Part shown: piece by piece, positions 19,194 to 27,608 of the stretch
Layout: each line of letters begins with the position of its first letter
Position numbering within the stretch: the stretch's first letter is position 1
Assembly (NCBI RefSeq): GCF_001662075.1
Contig: NZ_LYPL01000001.1
Span: 248,001 to 312,000 of the forward strand
Length of the DNA stretch: 64,000 nt
DNA from: Rhizobium bangladeshense
GTDB lineage: Bacteria > Pseudomonadota > Alphaproteobacteria > Rhizobiales > Rhizobiaceae
Reading direction: 5' to 3'
Program-made: the position numbers and the translations under genes
The notes under the pieces: model-generated
What the model was told of the DNA's origin: nothing
Seen by the model: the letters and a program-made list of their open reading frames with translations, nothing else
Database searches by the model: none

Positions 19194-19919
19194 CTACCCC
19201 CGCAAATTCCCATACCTGACGGAATATATCCGGTCCCGCCCCAACAGATGCGCCACCAGCGCCGCCCTGTCGAACAGGCCCTTCATCGCCTGATGGCCGA
19301 GATCCAAGCCGCCGCTCATGACGCCGAAGGCGGGCATCAGCAGGCGGGCGCCGTCGGTGGCAAAACACGGGCGGCGGACGGATCTGTCGCGGCGGCGCAC
19401 GGTCGCCGAGGGGTGCAGGTGGCCGGCGATTTCGCCGCTCTGCAGGCCATCTTTCGGCTCATGACGGAAGGTCAGGCCGGCATAATGCATCTCGTCGGTG
19501 CAAGCGCCGGGCAGATCGACGACGCCATCGGGGTCGTGATTGCCGTTGATCCAGATCCATTCGCGACCGCGCGCCATCGCGACGATCAGCGTCCGAAAGT
19601 TCTCCGGCAGATGCGCAGAGCCGACTCGGTCGTGGAAATTGTCGCCGAGCGAGACGACGAGCTTCGGATCATAACGTGAGATGACGGCGGCCAGCACGGT
19701 CAGGGTCGCCAGCGTATCGTAAGGCGGCAGCATCATGCCGCGGCGGGCGAAGGCCGCACCCTTTTCCAGATGCAGGTCGGAGACGACGAGCAGGCCGGCA
19801 TCCGGCAGATAGAGGGCGCCGAGCGGATCGCAGACGGCGGCTATGCCATGGACCGAGGTCTCGATGCCCGGCACCGCGGCCAATCCGGATATGTCGCGCG
19901 CGAGCGCCAGGCGGTTCAT
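19194..19919 (-). CDS. pdeM: Ligase-associated DNA damage response endonuclease PdeM
   Basis: This is a metallophosphoesterase of about 241 residues. The metal-binding motifs appear in order: SDLHLEKG, GDNFHD, NGNHD and the HLHP site, as in calcineurin-like nucleases. It matches the PdeM/COG1407 type found beside Lhr-like helicases. PdeM is thought to process DNA ends in a bacterial repair set that also includes an ATP-dependent ligase and a beta-lactamase-fold exonuclease. I prefer the ATG at 19919; a TTG at 19937 in the same frame is possible. It follows the helicase gene on the same strand within about 25 bp, so the two are co-transcribed. Confidence 0.87.
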   Translation of the reverse strand: MNRLALARDISGLAAVPGIETSVHGIAAVCDPLGALYLPDAGLLVVSDLHLEKGAAFARRGMMLPPYDTLATLTVLAAVISRYDPKLVVSLGDNFHDRVGSAHLPENFRTLIVAMARGREWIWINGNHDPDGVVDLPGACTDEMHYAGLTFRHEPKDGLQSGEIAGHLHPSATVRRRDRSVRRPCFATDGARLLMPAFGVMSGGLDLGHQAMKGLFDRAALVAHLLGRDRIYSVRYGNLRG

Positions 19920-19944
19920 CACGGTCGTTATTCCCAAACAGGTC

Positions 19945-22455
19945 TCAGGCCATCGCTTCGGCGATCAGATCGTCCGCCGCTTCGGCGAGCAATGCGTCAT
20001 GGGCCTCGCCCGGCACCGCTTCGCGTCCGATTTCCAGCATCACCGGCACGGCGAGCGGGGAAATATGGTCGAGCGGGCGATGGGTGATATGGCCCCTGAT
20101 TCGCATCAGCATATCGCCAAGTCGGCTTATATCCAAAAGTCCGGTCGCCGCGTCCTGCCGCGTCGCCTGCAAGAGGATATGATCCGGCTCGTGGCTGCGC
20201 AGCACGTCATAGATCAGATCGGCGGAGACGGTGATCTGGCGGCCGCTCTTTTCCTTGCCGGGATGGCGGCGCTCGATCAAGCCTGCAATCACGGCGCAAT
20301 TGCGGAAGGTGCGCTTCAGCAGGAAGGATTCGTTGAGCCAGGCTTCGAGATCGTCGCCCAGCATGTCCGCGTCGAAGAGGTCGGAAAGGCTGAGCCGGCC
20401 GTTGCCGATCATCAGGCCCATATCCTCCAGCCCCCAGATGGCGAGAGAATAATCGGTGGCGACGAAGCCGAGCGGCTTGGCACCCGCCCGGTCCAGCCGG
20501 CGCGTCAGCAGCATGCCGAGCGTCTGATGGGCGAGACGGCCCTCGAAGGGATAGGCGACCATGTAGCCGCGGCTGCCGCGCGGGAAGGTTTCGATCAGGA
20601 ACTCGTCGCGCTTCGGCAGCATTGACTTGTCCGTCTGCAACGACAGCCAATCGCGCACCTGATCCGGCAGCTGGCGCCAGCGGTCGGGGTCGGCGAGCAT
20701 CGCCCGCACCTGTTCGGCGAGATAGGTCGACAGCGGAAACTTGCCGCCGGCATAGGAGGGGATCTTCGCATCGAGCGAGAAGGCCTGCGAGGCCAGGCAT
20801 TCGTTTTCGCGGATGCCTTCGAAGCGCAGCACCTTGCCGGAAAAGATGAAGGTATCGCCGGGCGACAATTGCTCGAGGAAATATTCCTCGACCTTTCCCA
20901 GCGTGGCGCCGCCGCGGCCGATTCGGCCGCCCTCGCCGCGCTTGACCATGCGGATGTTCAGCATCGGGCTTTCGACGATGGTGCCGAGGTTGAGGCGATA
21001 TTGCTGGGCGACGGCAGGATTGGAGACGCGCCAGCGGCCTTCCTTGGTCTTGCGGATGCGGGCGTAACGCTCATAGGTCCTGAGCGCATAACCGCCGGTC
21101 GCGACGAAATCGACGACGCGTTCGAAGTTTTCCCAGCTGAGATCGGCATAGGGCGAGGCGCTGGTGATCTCGTCATAGAGTTCCAGCATGTCGAAGGGTT
21201 CGGCGCAGGCCATGCCAAGCACGTGCTGGGCAAGCACGTCGAGCGCGCCGCGGCCGACCGGCGGCGTGTCCTGAGCGCCGAGATAATTGGCGTCGAGCGC
21301 CGCCTGGCATTCCATGACCTCGAAACGGTTGGCGGGCACGAGGATCGCCTTCGAGGGCTCGTCCATGCGGTGATTGGCGCGGCCGATGCGCTGGGCAAGA
21401 CGCGAGGCGCCCTTCGGCGCGCCCACATGGATGACGAGATCGACATCGCCCCAGTCGATGCCGAGATCGAGCGTCGAAGTGGCGACGACGGCGCGCAGCC
21501 GGTTTTCGGCCATTGCCGCCTCGACCTTGCGGCGCTGGGCGACATCGAGCGAACCGTGGTGGAGGGCGATCGGCAGGTTGTCGTCATTGATCGTCCAGAG
21601 TTCCTGGAAGAGCATTTCGGCCTGGCTGCGGGTATTGACGAAGAGCAGGGTCGTCTGGTGGTCGAGGAGCTGCCTGTAGACATCGGGAATGGCATATTTG
21701 GCGGAATGGCCGGCCCAAGGAATGCGCTCTTCGGTCGACAAGATCGAAATATCCGGCTTGGCGCCGCCTTCGACGACGACGAGGCCGGCATGATGCTCCC
21801 TGCCCTCTTCCTGGGCGACCAGCCATTTCTGCAGATCCATCGGCTCGGCGACGGTCGCCGACAGGCCGATGGTCTTGAGGCCTGGGGCAAGGCGGCGCAG
21901 GCGGGCAAGGCCGAGCGACAGCATATGGCCGCGCTTGGAGGTGACGAGCGAATGCAATTCGTCGAGCACCACATATTTCAGGTCCTTGAAGAAACGCTCG
22001 GCCTCGCGGTTGGCGAGAAGCAGGGCGACTTGTTCGGGCGTCGTCAGCAGAATATCCGGCGGATTGAGCTTCTGGCGCTGGCGCTTGGCGTTCGGCGTAT
22101 CGCCGGTGCGGTTTTCGACGGTGACCGGCAGGCCCATCTCCGCGACCGGCTTCATCAGATTACGCTCGATGTCGATCGCCAGCGCCTTCAGCGGCGAGAC
22201 ATAGAGCGTATGGATGCCGGTGAAGGCGGAGCCCGGCGGAATCTTGCCGCGACGGGTGAGATCGGTAAGCGACGGCAGAAAACCGGCGAGTGTCTTGCCG
22301 GCGCCGGTGGGGGCGATCAGCAGCGTGCTTTCGCCGGCCTCGGCGCGCGCAAGCAGTTCCAGCTGATGGGCGCGCGGGCGCCAGCCCTTTTCCGCAAACC
22401 AGCGGGTAAAGGCGGCAGGAAGCAGGGCGCGGGCTTCGGAATCGATCTGGTCCAC
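19945..22455 (-). CDS. Ligase-associated DNA damage response DEXH-box helicase (Lhr-like)
   Basis: This is an 836-residue superfamily 2 helicase. Motif I APTGAGKT is near residue 52, motif II VVLDELHSL near residue 165, motif III LSAT near 198 and motif VI AQRIGRANHR near 356. A winged-helix/Lhr core and the C-terminal DUF-type domain follow. Its length and neighbour pdeM match the ligase-associated helicase subgroup rather than full-length Lhr. It would unwind or remodel damaged DNA using ATP. The start codon is GTG at 22455 with only a weak ribosome site; no in-frame ATG improves on it. Neither the ligase nor the exonuclease of the set is in this window. Confidence 0.9.
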   Translation of the reverse strand: MDQIDSEARALLPAAFTRWFAEKGWRPRAHQLELLARAEAGESTLLIAPTGAGKTLAGFLPSLTDLTRRGKIPPGSAFTGIHTLYVSPLKALAIDIERNLMKPVAEMGLPVTVENRTGDTPNAKRQRQKLNPPDILLTTPEQVALLLANREAERFFKDLKYVVLDELHSLVTSKRGHMLSLGLARLRRLAPGLKTIGLSATVAEPMDLQKWLVAQEEGREHHAGLVVVEGGAKPDISILSTEERIPWAGHSAKYAIPDVYRQLLDHQTTLLFVNTRSQAEMLFQELWTINDDNLPIALHHGSLDVAQRRKVEAAMAENRLRAVVATSTLDLGIDWGDVDLVIHVGAPKGASRLAQRIGRANHRMDEPSKAILVPANRFEVMECQAALDANYLGAQDTPPVGRGALDVLAQHVLGMACAEPFDMLELYDEITSASPYADLSWENFERVVDFVATGGYALRTYERYARIRKTKEGRWRVSNPAVAQQYRLNLGTIVESPMLNIRMVKRGEGGRIGRGGATLGKVEEYFLEQLSPGDTFIFSGKVLRFEGIRENECLASQAFSLDAKIPSYAGGKFPLSTYLAEQVRAMLADPDRWRQLPDQVRDWLSLQTDKSMLPKRDEFLIETFPRGSRGYMVAYPFEGRLAHQTLGMLLTRRLDRAGAKPLGFVATDYSLAIWGLEDMGLMIGNGRLSLSDLFDADMLGDDLEAWLNESFLLKRTFRNCAVIAGLIERRHPGKEKSGRQITVSADLIYDVLRSHEPDHILLQATRQDAATGLLDISRLGDMLMRIRGHITHRPLDHISPLAVPVMLEIGREAVPGEAHDALLAEAADDLIAEAMA

Positions 22456-22503
22456 ATCCCGAAGGTAGTGAAAAACGGGCGAAAAAGAAGGGCGGCCGAT
22501 CGC

Positions 22504-23136
22504 TCACATCGCGATATAGCGGTCCTTGCGATGATTGACGGCGAGGGTGAGATTGAGCACGACCGCGCCGAGCACCGAACAGGCGATGATGAAGGGGCTG
22601 GCGACCAGGAAGGAGAGCGCCAGCACGATGCCGTCGAAGCCGAGCTGGACGAGGCCGGCGCGCCAGCCGAAGCGATCCTGGATATAGAGGGCGAGGATGC
22701 CGATGCCGCCGAGACTGGCGCGATGGCGGAAGAGCGCCAGCATGCCGGCAGCGATGACAAGGCCTCCGAAGAGCGCCCCGGCGACCGGATGGACGTGTGT
22801 CACGCCGATGAAGGCGGGCACGAATTCCGACAGGATCGAGGTCAGGCCGATCGCAACGAAGGTCTTGATGGTGAAGGCGGGGCCCATGCGGCGGAAGGCA
22901 AGGTAATAGAAGGGCAGGTTCACCGCAAAGAAGCAGAGGCCGAAGCTTATTCCGGTCGCATAATGGGCAAGGAAGGCGAGGCCCGCGGTGCCACCGGCGA
23001 GCAGCCCGGCGCCGGAGAGCAGTGTGACGCCGAGCACGGCGAGCATGCTGCCGGCGACGATGCCCTGCGCGTCATCGAACCGCGAGTGGCGGTCGGCGCT
23101 GGAATTCAGAAGGCCTGCGAAGGCGTTGGATGCCAT
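22504..23136 (-). CDS. YitT family membrane protein (copy 1)
   Basis: This is a 210-residue integral membrane protein with about five or six helices. The signature GGTAGLAFLAHY is near residue 46, KTFVAIGLTSILSEF near 90, and FRHRASLGGIGILALYIQDRFG near 137. This pattern defines the YitT/DUF161 family, whose function is not established; a transport role has been suggested. The protein ends with NHRKDRYIAM, which resembles the end of the second copy at 24844. GGGGAACATT precedes the ATG. It is upstream of the helicase gene on the same strand, 48 bp away, and is divergent from the Rrf2 gene. Confidence 0.85.
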   Translation of the reverse strand: MASNAFAGLLNSSADRHSRFDDAQGIVAGSMLAVLGVTLLSGAGLLAGGTAGLAFLAHYATGISFGLCFFAVNLPFYYLAFRRMGPAFTIKTFVAIGLTSILSEFVPAFIGVTHVHPVAGALFGGLVIAAGMLALFRHRASLGGIGILALYIQDRFGWRAGLVQLGFDGIVLALSFLVASPFIIACSVLGAVVLNLTLAVNHRKDRYIAM

Positions 23137-23266
23137 AATGTTCCCCTGTCGGATTTTTCCGTTCTATCCGCCGGCACAATAAAGGCAAGCGGCAAGCGGC
23201 AAGGGCGGTTCTTGACAGCGGCGACAATCGTGGATATATTTTATCTATGATTAAGGAGTTGTCGGC

Positions 23267-23767
23267 ATGAAAATGAGCGATGGCGTCGAACAGGCCATTC
23301 ACAGCGTTGCGATGCTTTCCGGCCTCTCCGAAGGCGGCGTGCTGTCGGCCGCGGCACTGGCGGAATTCCACGGTGTATCGACGAGCTATCTGTTGAAACA
23401 TCTGCAGGCTCTCTCGGGTGCCGGCATCCTCGACACCGTGCCGGGCCCGCGCGGCGGATATAAACTGGCGAAGCCGCCGGAAGAGATTTCGCTGCTCGAC
23501 ATCCTGCTCGCCGTCGAGGGGCCGGCGCCGGCTTTCCGCTGCGCCGAAATCCGCCAGCGCGGCCCGAACCCGGTTTCCGACCGCTTCTTCGCCAAGCCCT
23601 GCACCATCAGCGCGGCGATGCTCCGGGCCGAACGGGTCTACCGGGCCGAACTCGCCAAGACCAGCATTGCCGATCTCGGCATCGAATTGAATGCCCTCGA
23701 CGACGGATCGATCGCAGCCCGCGGCTGCGCCTTCCTCGAAATCCACGAACGCAAGACGGCTCGCTGA
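23267..23767 (+). CDS. Rrf2 family transcriptional regulator
   Basis: This is a 166-residue protein with an N-terminal winged helix: AAALAEFHGVSTSYLLKHLQ, then the wing VPGPRGGYKLAKPPEEISLLDI. This is the Rrf2 layout of IscR and NsrR. Cysteines near residues 92, 107 and 147 exist, but their spacing differs from the tight three-Cys cluster of IscR and NsrR, so a [Fe-S] sensor is uncertain. AAGGAG lies 7 bp before the ATG. An A/T-rich GATA-TATTT-TATC half-palindrome at 23233-23245 could be its own operator. It is followed 21 bp later by an AhpD-like gene, its likely target. Confidence 0.88.
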   Translation: MKMSDGVEQAIHSVAMLSGLSEGGVLSAAALAEFHGVSTSYLLKHLQALSGAGILDTVPGPRGGYKLAKPPEEISLLDILLAVEGPAPAFRCAEIRQRGPNPVSDRFFAKPCTISAAMLRAERVYRAELAKTSIADLGIELNALDDGSIAARGCAFLEIHERKTAR

Positions 23768-23788
23768 GCCCTATCAAAGGAGAAAGAC

Positions 23789-24250
23789 ATGCAACCGCGT
23801 TTCAACTTCGCCAAAGCCGCTCCCGATGCGTACAAGGCGGTCGCCGCACTCGAACAATATGTCCAGACCTCTGGCCTGGAGCGCCGCTTCATCCACCTGA
23901 TCAAGCTGCGCGCCTCGCAGATCAACGGCTGCGCCTATTGCGTCGACATGCATGTGAAGGAAGCCCGCCACGACGGGCTCAGCGAGCAATGGATCAACCT
24001 GATGTGCGTCTGGCGGGAATCGCCGGTCTATGACGCGCGCGAACGCGCCCTGCTCGGCTGGGTCGACGCCGTCACCAACATCGCCAAAACAGGCGCGCCG
24101 GATGCCGACTACGAGACGTTGAAGGCGCATTTCTCCGAAGAGGAGATGACGAAAATCACCGTGACGATCGGCGCGATCAATGTCTGGAACCGGCTCGCCG
24201 TCGGCTTCCGCTCGCAGCATCCGCTCGATGCGGTGACAAAGGCGGCTTGA
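23789..24250 (+). CDS. AhpD-like carboxymuconolactone decarboxylase family protein
   Basis: This is a 153-residue helical protein with the AhpD core. LIKLRASQINGCAYCVDMHV carries the redox CxxC (about residues 50-53) followed by the conserved His, and EARHDGLSEQ continues the active-site region. Proteins of this type are often alkylhydroperoxidases rather than true decarboxylases. The CxxC can be recycled by lipoyl or thiol partners. It is co-directional with, and 21 bp after, the Rrf2 regulator, and its AAAGGAG ribosome site is strong. A redox-stress function is likely but unproven. After its stop there is a perfect 8-bp hairpin without a T tract. Confidence 0.87.
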   Translation: MQPRFNFAKAAPDAYKAVAALEQYVQTSGLERRFIHLIKLRASQINGCAYCVDMHVKEARHDGLSEQWINLMCVWRESPVYDARERALLGWVDAVTNIAKTGAPDADYETLKAHFSEEEMTKITVTIGAINVWNRLAVGFRSQHPLDAVTKAA

Positions 24251-24263
24251 GGCCGATACCACG

Positions 24264-24287
24264 GGGTTGAGACCGATGCCTCAACCC
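24264..24287 (+). terminator. Weak terminator-like hairpin
   Basis: GGGTTGAG and CTCAACCC form an 8-bp stem 14 bp after the AhpD-like stop codon. No T run follows, so this may be Rho-linked or only an RNA 3' end. Confidence 0.35.
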
Positions 24288-24394
24288 GGGTAAACCTGGG
24301 GGCCACACGGCACCGCATTAGACCAGGAAGTGCGACGTCTCATTCGCTGCATCAACGGCGAGTGTGGCAAAACAGCCCCCGATGTGGGGCGGCG

Positions 24395-24427
24395 TGGATC
24401 CTCGGATCAAGCCCGAGGATGACGGAG
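24395..24427. repeat. Dispersed TGGATCC...GGATGACGGAG palindrome, single copy
   Basis: The arms ATCCTCGG and CCGAGGAT surround ATCAAGC, ending in GACGGAG. It belongs to the same family as the inverted pairs at 47593-47825 and 52913-53051. The rest of 24288-24540 holds no gene that I can support. Confidence 0.6.
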
Positions 24428-24541
24428 TGTGGGGTGATTTCTGGAGCAAGAACAGCGAGGAATCGGGGCGCGGCTGCGATTTTGACGTGAGCTTCTCAAC
24501 TCAATCATCTGCCCTACGGGCGCCCTTATGATCGCATCCAG

Positions 24542-24570
24542 CAACCGACCCGAAAATCTCGGGTCGGTTG
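24542..24570. terminator. Bidirectional terminator hairpin
   Basis: A perfect 12-bp inverted repeat, CAACCGACCCGA / TCGGGTCGGTTG, has a 5-base loop. It lies 8 bp after the stop of the 55-residue minus-strand ORF and is followed on the plus strand by TTGTTTAT. It probably ends transcription from both sides. Confidence 0.6.
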
Positions 24571-24578
24571 TTTATCCG

Positions 24579-24746
24579 TTACGCGCGACCAGTCGTGGCC
24601 GGTGCGGCAACGGCGTCAAACCTATCGCCCGAGAGGTCGATGCTGTTGAGCAGATCGCGGACGACTTTCGCTATTTCCTCTGCGGAAGCGCCCTTGGCGT
24701 ATTCTTCCTGCATGCGGCGTCTCACAAGTTTTTCCAAATCTGACAT
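24579..24746 (-). CDS. Small conserved-looking protein, 55 residues
   Basis: A short ORF starts MSDLEKLVRRRMQEEYAKGA and ends in TTGRA. The ATG at 24746 has a good GAGGTGAACT ribosome site, and a perfect 12-bp hairpin follows the stop by 8 bp. These are the marks of a complete small gene. The sequence reads as two amphipathic helices (LEKLVRRRMQEEYAKG and SAEEIAKVVRDLLNSIDL), consistent with a small helical protein or adaptor. Codon use resembles real genes. I do not recognise a family. It stands alone between the AhpD-like gene and the second yitT copy, and a competing plus-strand frame here lacks a ribosome site. Confidence 0.65.
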   Translation of the reverse strand: MSDLEKLVRRRMQEEYAKGASAEEIAKVVRDLLNSIDLSGDRFDAVAAPATTGRA

Positions 24747-24843
24747 AGTTCACCTCATCAAATCCGGCGCGGGAGAAGTGTCGCGCTGGGGCCGATGACA
24801 GGCAAGTTACGTTTTGTTTAGAATGGCTTACCGATTTGTAATG

Positions 24844-25479
24844 TCAGAGGGCGATATAGCGGTCGGCGCGGTGATTGATGGCGACGAAGAGGTTGAGGAC
24901 GAGGGCGCCGAGGACGGAATAGAAGACCACCGGCGGCGTGGTGACGAAGAAGGCTGCGGCCAGCACGCAGAGGTCGATGCCAAGCTGGACGAGGCCGGCG
25001 CGGATGCCGAAACGCTCCTGGAGATAGACCCCGAGTATGCCGACGCCGCCGAGGCTGGCGCGGTGGCGATAAAGCGCCAGCGCACCGAAGCCGAGCAGCA
25101 GGCCGCCGAGAAGGGCCGCCCAGGCCGGATGGATGCTCGAAATGGAAAAGAGGCGCGATTGCAGATCTGACATCACCGAGGTCAGGCCGATGGCGATGAA
25201 GGTCTTGAGCGTGAAGGTCATGCCGAGACGCTTCCACGAGAGATAGAAGAACGGCAGGTTGAGCAGGAAGAAGGCGAGGCCGAAATTGGCGCCGAAAGCG
25301 TAATGCAGAAGGAAGGCGACGCCGGCCGTGCTGCCGGTGAGAAGGCCGGCGCTGGCAAGCATGTAAAGGCCGAGCGCGGCGACGAGACTGCCGGAGAAGA
25401 CGCCCTGCACGTCTTCGATCGGAGAGTGACGCGCAGCACTCGTATTCCAGACGCCGAGGGCATTGATGAGCTGTGTCAT
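24844..25479 (-). CDS. YitT family membrane protein (copy 2)
   Basis: This is a 211-residue membrane protein and a paralogue of the gene at 22504. The same motifs occur in the same order: GSTAGVAFLLHY, KTFIAIGLTSVMSDL, YRHRASLGGVGILGVYLQERFG and a final NHRADRYIAL. I chose the ATG at 25479, which has GGAGACTGGCGAC upstream and gives the same length as copy 1; the open frame continues upstream without support. The function of YitT proteins is unknown. The two copies lie 1.7 kb apart on the same strand with unrelated genes between them, which suggests old duplication rather than a recent tandem event. Confidence 0.86.
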   Translation of the reverse strand: MTQLINALGVWNTSAARHSPIEDVQGVFSGSLVAALGLYMLASAGLLTGSTAGVAFLLHYAFGANFGLAFFLLNLPFFYLSWKRLGMTFTLKTFIAIGLTSVMSDLQSRLFSISSIHPAWAALLGGLLLGFGALALYRHRASLGGVGILGVYLQERFGIRAGLVQLGIDLCVLAAAFFVTTPPVVFYSVLGALVLNLFVAINHRADRYIAL

Positions 25480-25688
25480 GTCGCCAGTCTCCAACAGCAG
25501 ACGTGTTCGTGAGCACATCCGGAGAAATCCGGACGCGGTGGATTTTTGATTGTGAAATGAGCCGAGCGCTCGGCGTCTGATCGCCGCGCGCTCTTCGGAT
25601 ACCCTTGCAATATCAGGCTTCCCGGCGTCCGATCAAGCGAAATAGGTAAGCAATGCTGTCCTATTAAAAAATCGCAAGAAACATTCGC

Positions 25689-26621
25689 TCAGGCCGGCTT
25701 GCGCGTAAGGAACAGAATGCCGGCAACCGGTTTGCCGCCATCTTTGCGAATGACGGTCTTGACGATTTCGAGGATTTCGAAGCCGTGACGGGCAAGCAGC
25801 ATGCTCACATAGGCTTGCGAATGGGCATAACGCAGCGACGGCGCGAGATGGAAGCCGTCGCTATCCCCCGCATCCTCGACGGAAAAGGCAAGATCGGCGC
25901 CGGCGGCGACGAGATCGTCGATGATGGCAAAGACGCTTTCGAGATTGCCGAGATACATCAGCACGTCGGCTGCCGTCACCAGGTCGGCGCGGCCGCGTGG
26001 CCCATCGGCAAAGAGGCCGGAAAGATCGGGCGCAAGCGACAGGTCGGCCTGGGCGAGGTGATCGTAGACCTCCTTCTCGGCCGCCTTGGCCAGCATGTTC
26101 TGCGAGAGGTCGAAACCTTCGAGGCGGCCGACGCGGCCATGGATTTCGGGGCCGAGCAGGCCGGTGCCGCAGCCGAGATCGACGGCGCATGCGTAATGCC
26201 TGCCGGTGGCAGAAACGAGGGCTGCGAGCTTCTGCGGGACAGTATAATCGAGTTTTTCGACGAGCGAGGTTTCGAAACGCTCGGCATAATCGTCGAACAG
26301 GCGCTCGATATAGCGGCTCGGCGGCCGGTCGGGTGTGGCGCCGTCGCCGAGAAGGGCGAGCTTCAGGGCCGAACCGAAAACATCCTCGGGATCGAGGGCA
26401 AGCGTGCTGCGATAGGCTTCGATCGCGGCTTCCGCCCTGCCCGCCTTTTCCCGATAGGTAGCGAGGCGATACCAGCCGGCCGCCCAGGCCGGTGCGAGTT
26501 CAAGCGCCTGCTCCATCAGCTCGGCCGCCGCCTCCGGCTCGCCGCCCTCTTCGAGCATCCGGGCATAGTCGGCGCGGCGGTCGGCGATGACATCGCCTGA
26601 GGAAAGCTGGTGGGGCTGCAT
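25689..26621 (-). CDS. SAM-dependent methyltransferase with N-terminal TPR
   Basis: This is a 310-residue protein. Residues 15-90 contain TPR-like repeats (AAELMEQALELAPAWAAGWY, AAIEAYRSTLALDPED). Residues 140-290 form a class I methyltransferase fold with motif I AVDLGCGTGLLGPEI, motif II EGFDLSQNML and the motif IV region LVTAADVLMYLG. It binds S-adenosylmethionine. The acceptor is not evident; the TPR part suggests a protein substrate or partner. The sequence LFDDYAERFETSLVEKLDY is characteristic of this TPR-methyltransferase group. It is monocistronic, and the flanking genes give no clue. The upstream 200 bp shared with the plus-strand genes contain no obvious operator. Confidence 0.82.
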   Translation of the reverse strand: MQPHQLSSGDVIADRRADYARMLEEGGEPEAAAELMEQALELAPAWAAGWYRLATYREKAGRAEAAIEAYRSTLALDPEDVFGSALKLALLGDGATPDRPPSRYIERLFDDYAERFETSLVEKLDYTVPQKLAALVSATGRHYACAVDLGCGTGLLGPEIHGRVGRLEGFDLSQNMLAKAAEKEVYDHLAQADLSLAPDLSGLFADGPRGRADLVTAADVLMYLGNLESVFAIIDDLVAAGADLAFSVEDAGDSDGFHLAPSLRYAHSQAYVSMLLARHGFEILEIVKTVIRKDGGKPVAGILFLTRKPA

Positions 26622-26814
26622 GAATAGACCTGTTGGCTCTTAAGCATGTCGTTACCGCAATCCGCTGCACAGTTTGCGCGACATGCGTTTGCCCGCATCT
26701 GGCGGTGGCCACAAAAAAACTCAAGTCCTATTTCACAGGCGAAGCGGCCAATTCCGGAAAGGGCTTGCGGGCGGCGCACCGCGACCTTATTCCAGGGCAA
26801 ACAGGAGATGGTGC

Positions 26815-27081
26815 ATGTCCGATCAGGTGAACAGGTTCCTCGGCGATTCGCTCGGCCGCACATTGATAAAACTCATCGTCGTGTCGCTGATCGTCGGTTT
26901 TGTCATGACCGTCTTCGGCCTGACGCCGTGGAACATCATTTATGGGTTCCGCGACTTCATCCTGGAAATCTGGCATCGGGGTTTTTCGGCGCTCGGGCGC
27001 GTCGGCGACTATCTCCTGCTCGGGGCGACGATCGTCATCCCGCTTTTCCTCATCCTTCGGCTTTTCAGCTATCACCGGTAA
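26815..27081 (+). CDS. DUF6460-type small membrane protein
   Basis: This is an 88-residue protein with two membrane helices (TLIKLIVVSLIVGFVMTVFG and VGDYLLLGATIVIPLFLILRL) joined by a short loop, WNIIYGFRDFILEIWHRG. It matches the small DUF6460 family of Rhizobiales in length and layout, whose function is unknown. The ATG at 26815 has AGGAGATGGTGC before it, so the longer open frame is discarded. The stop is 1 bp from the CAP-domain gene, implying a single transcript and possibly a joint role at the envelope. Confidence 0.75.
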   Translation: MSDQVNRFLGDSLGRTLIKLIVVSLIVGFVMTVFGLTPWNIIYGFRDFILEIWHRGFSALGRVGDYLLLGATIVIPLFLILRLFSYHR

Positions 27082-27082
27082 C

Positions 27083-27580
27083 ATGACCTCCATCGATCTT
27101 TCGCGCCGCGGCCTGCTGCGTCTTTCCGGACTCGCGTTCGCCGCCGGCATCGCCGGCTGCTCCACCACGCCGCGCCTCGCCGGCACGCCGTCCACCGGCG
27201 AGGACGAGACGGCAAGCGTATTGCCGCTCGTCAACCAGCTGCGGGCCAAAAACGGGCTGCCGGCGCTTAGCCCCGACCCGGCGGCACAGACGGCCGCCCT
27301 CTTCCAGGCCAAACGCATGGCAAGCGCAGGCAAGATGGCGCATCTGATCGGGATGACCGACAGTTTCGGGGCCCGCGTCAAGGCGAGCGGCGTGCAGCTG
27401 CCGGCGGCGGAGAATATCGCTTCCGGCCAGCAGAGCGTCGATGCCGTGGTGACCGCCTGGATCAACTCGCCGCATCATCTGGAAAACATGCTGGGACGCT
27501 ATGGCGGCCTCGGCGTCGCCGTCGCCCACAATTCATCTTCCAGGAACCTGCCCTATTGGGCGATGGTGCTGTCAAGCTGA
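27083..27580 (+). CDS. CAP (SCP/PR1-like) domain lipoprotein
   Basis: This is a 165-residue protein. The N-terminus has SRRGLLRLSGLAFAAGIAGC, a twin-arginine-like n-region with a lipobox, so it is probably a lipoprotein exported by Tat or Sec. The mature part is a single CAP domain: LPLVNQLRAKNGLPALSPDP, AAQTAALFQAKRMASAGKMAH, ENIASGQQSVDAVVTAW and SPHHLENMLGRYGGLGVAVA. Bacterial CAP proteins are secreted or surface proteins of mostly unknown function. The gene begins 1 bp after the DUF6460 stop, so it is probably translationally coupled. MATE follows 28 bp later. Confidence 0.84.
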   Translation: MTSIDLSRRGLLRLSGLAFAAGIAGCSTTPRLAGTPSTGEDETASVLPLVNQLRAKNGLPALSPDPAAQTAALFQAKRMASAGKMAHLIGMTDSFGARVKASGVQLPAAENIASGQQSVDAVVTAWINSPHHLENMLGRYGGLGVAVAHNSSSRNLPYWAMVLSS

Positions 27581-27608
27581 GGCGATTCGGCCTCGACATG
27601 GGGCAAGC

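Noticed and set aside
20869..23250. Open frame of 793 residues on the plus strand
   Set aside because: It is antisense to the helicase and YitT genes, which have clear motifs and ribosome sites. High GC rhizobial genes commonly give long antisense frames.
24528..24743. Plus-strand 71-residue frame
   Set aside because: It overlaps the 55-residue minus-strand ORF, which has a ribosome site and a hairpin after its stop; the plus-strand frame has neither.
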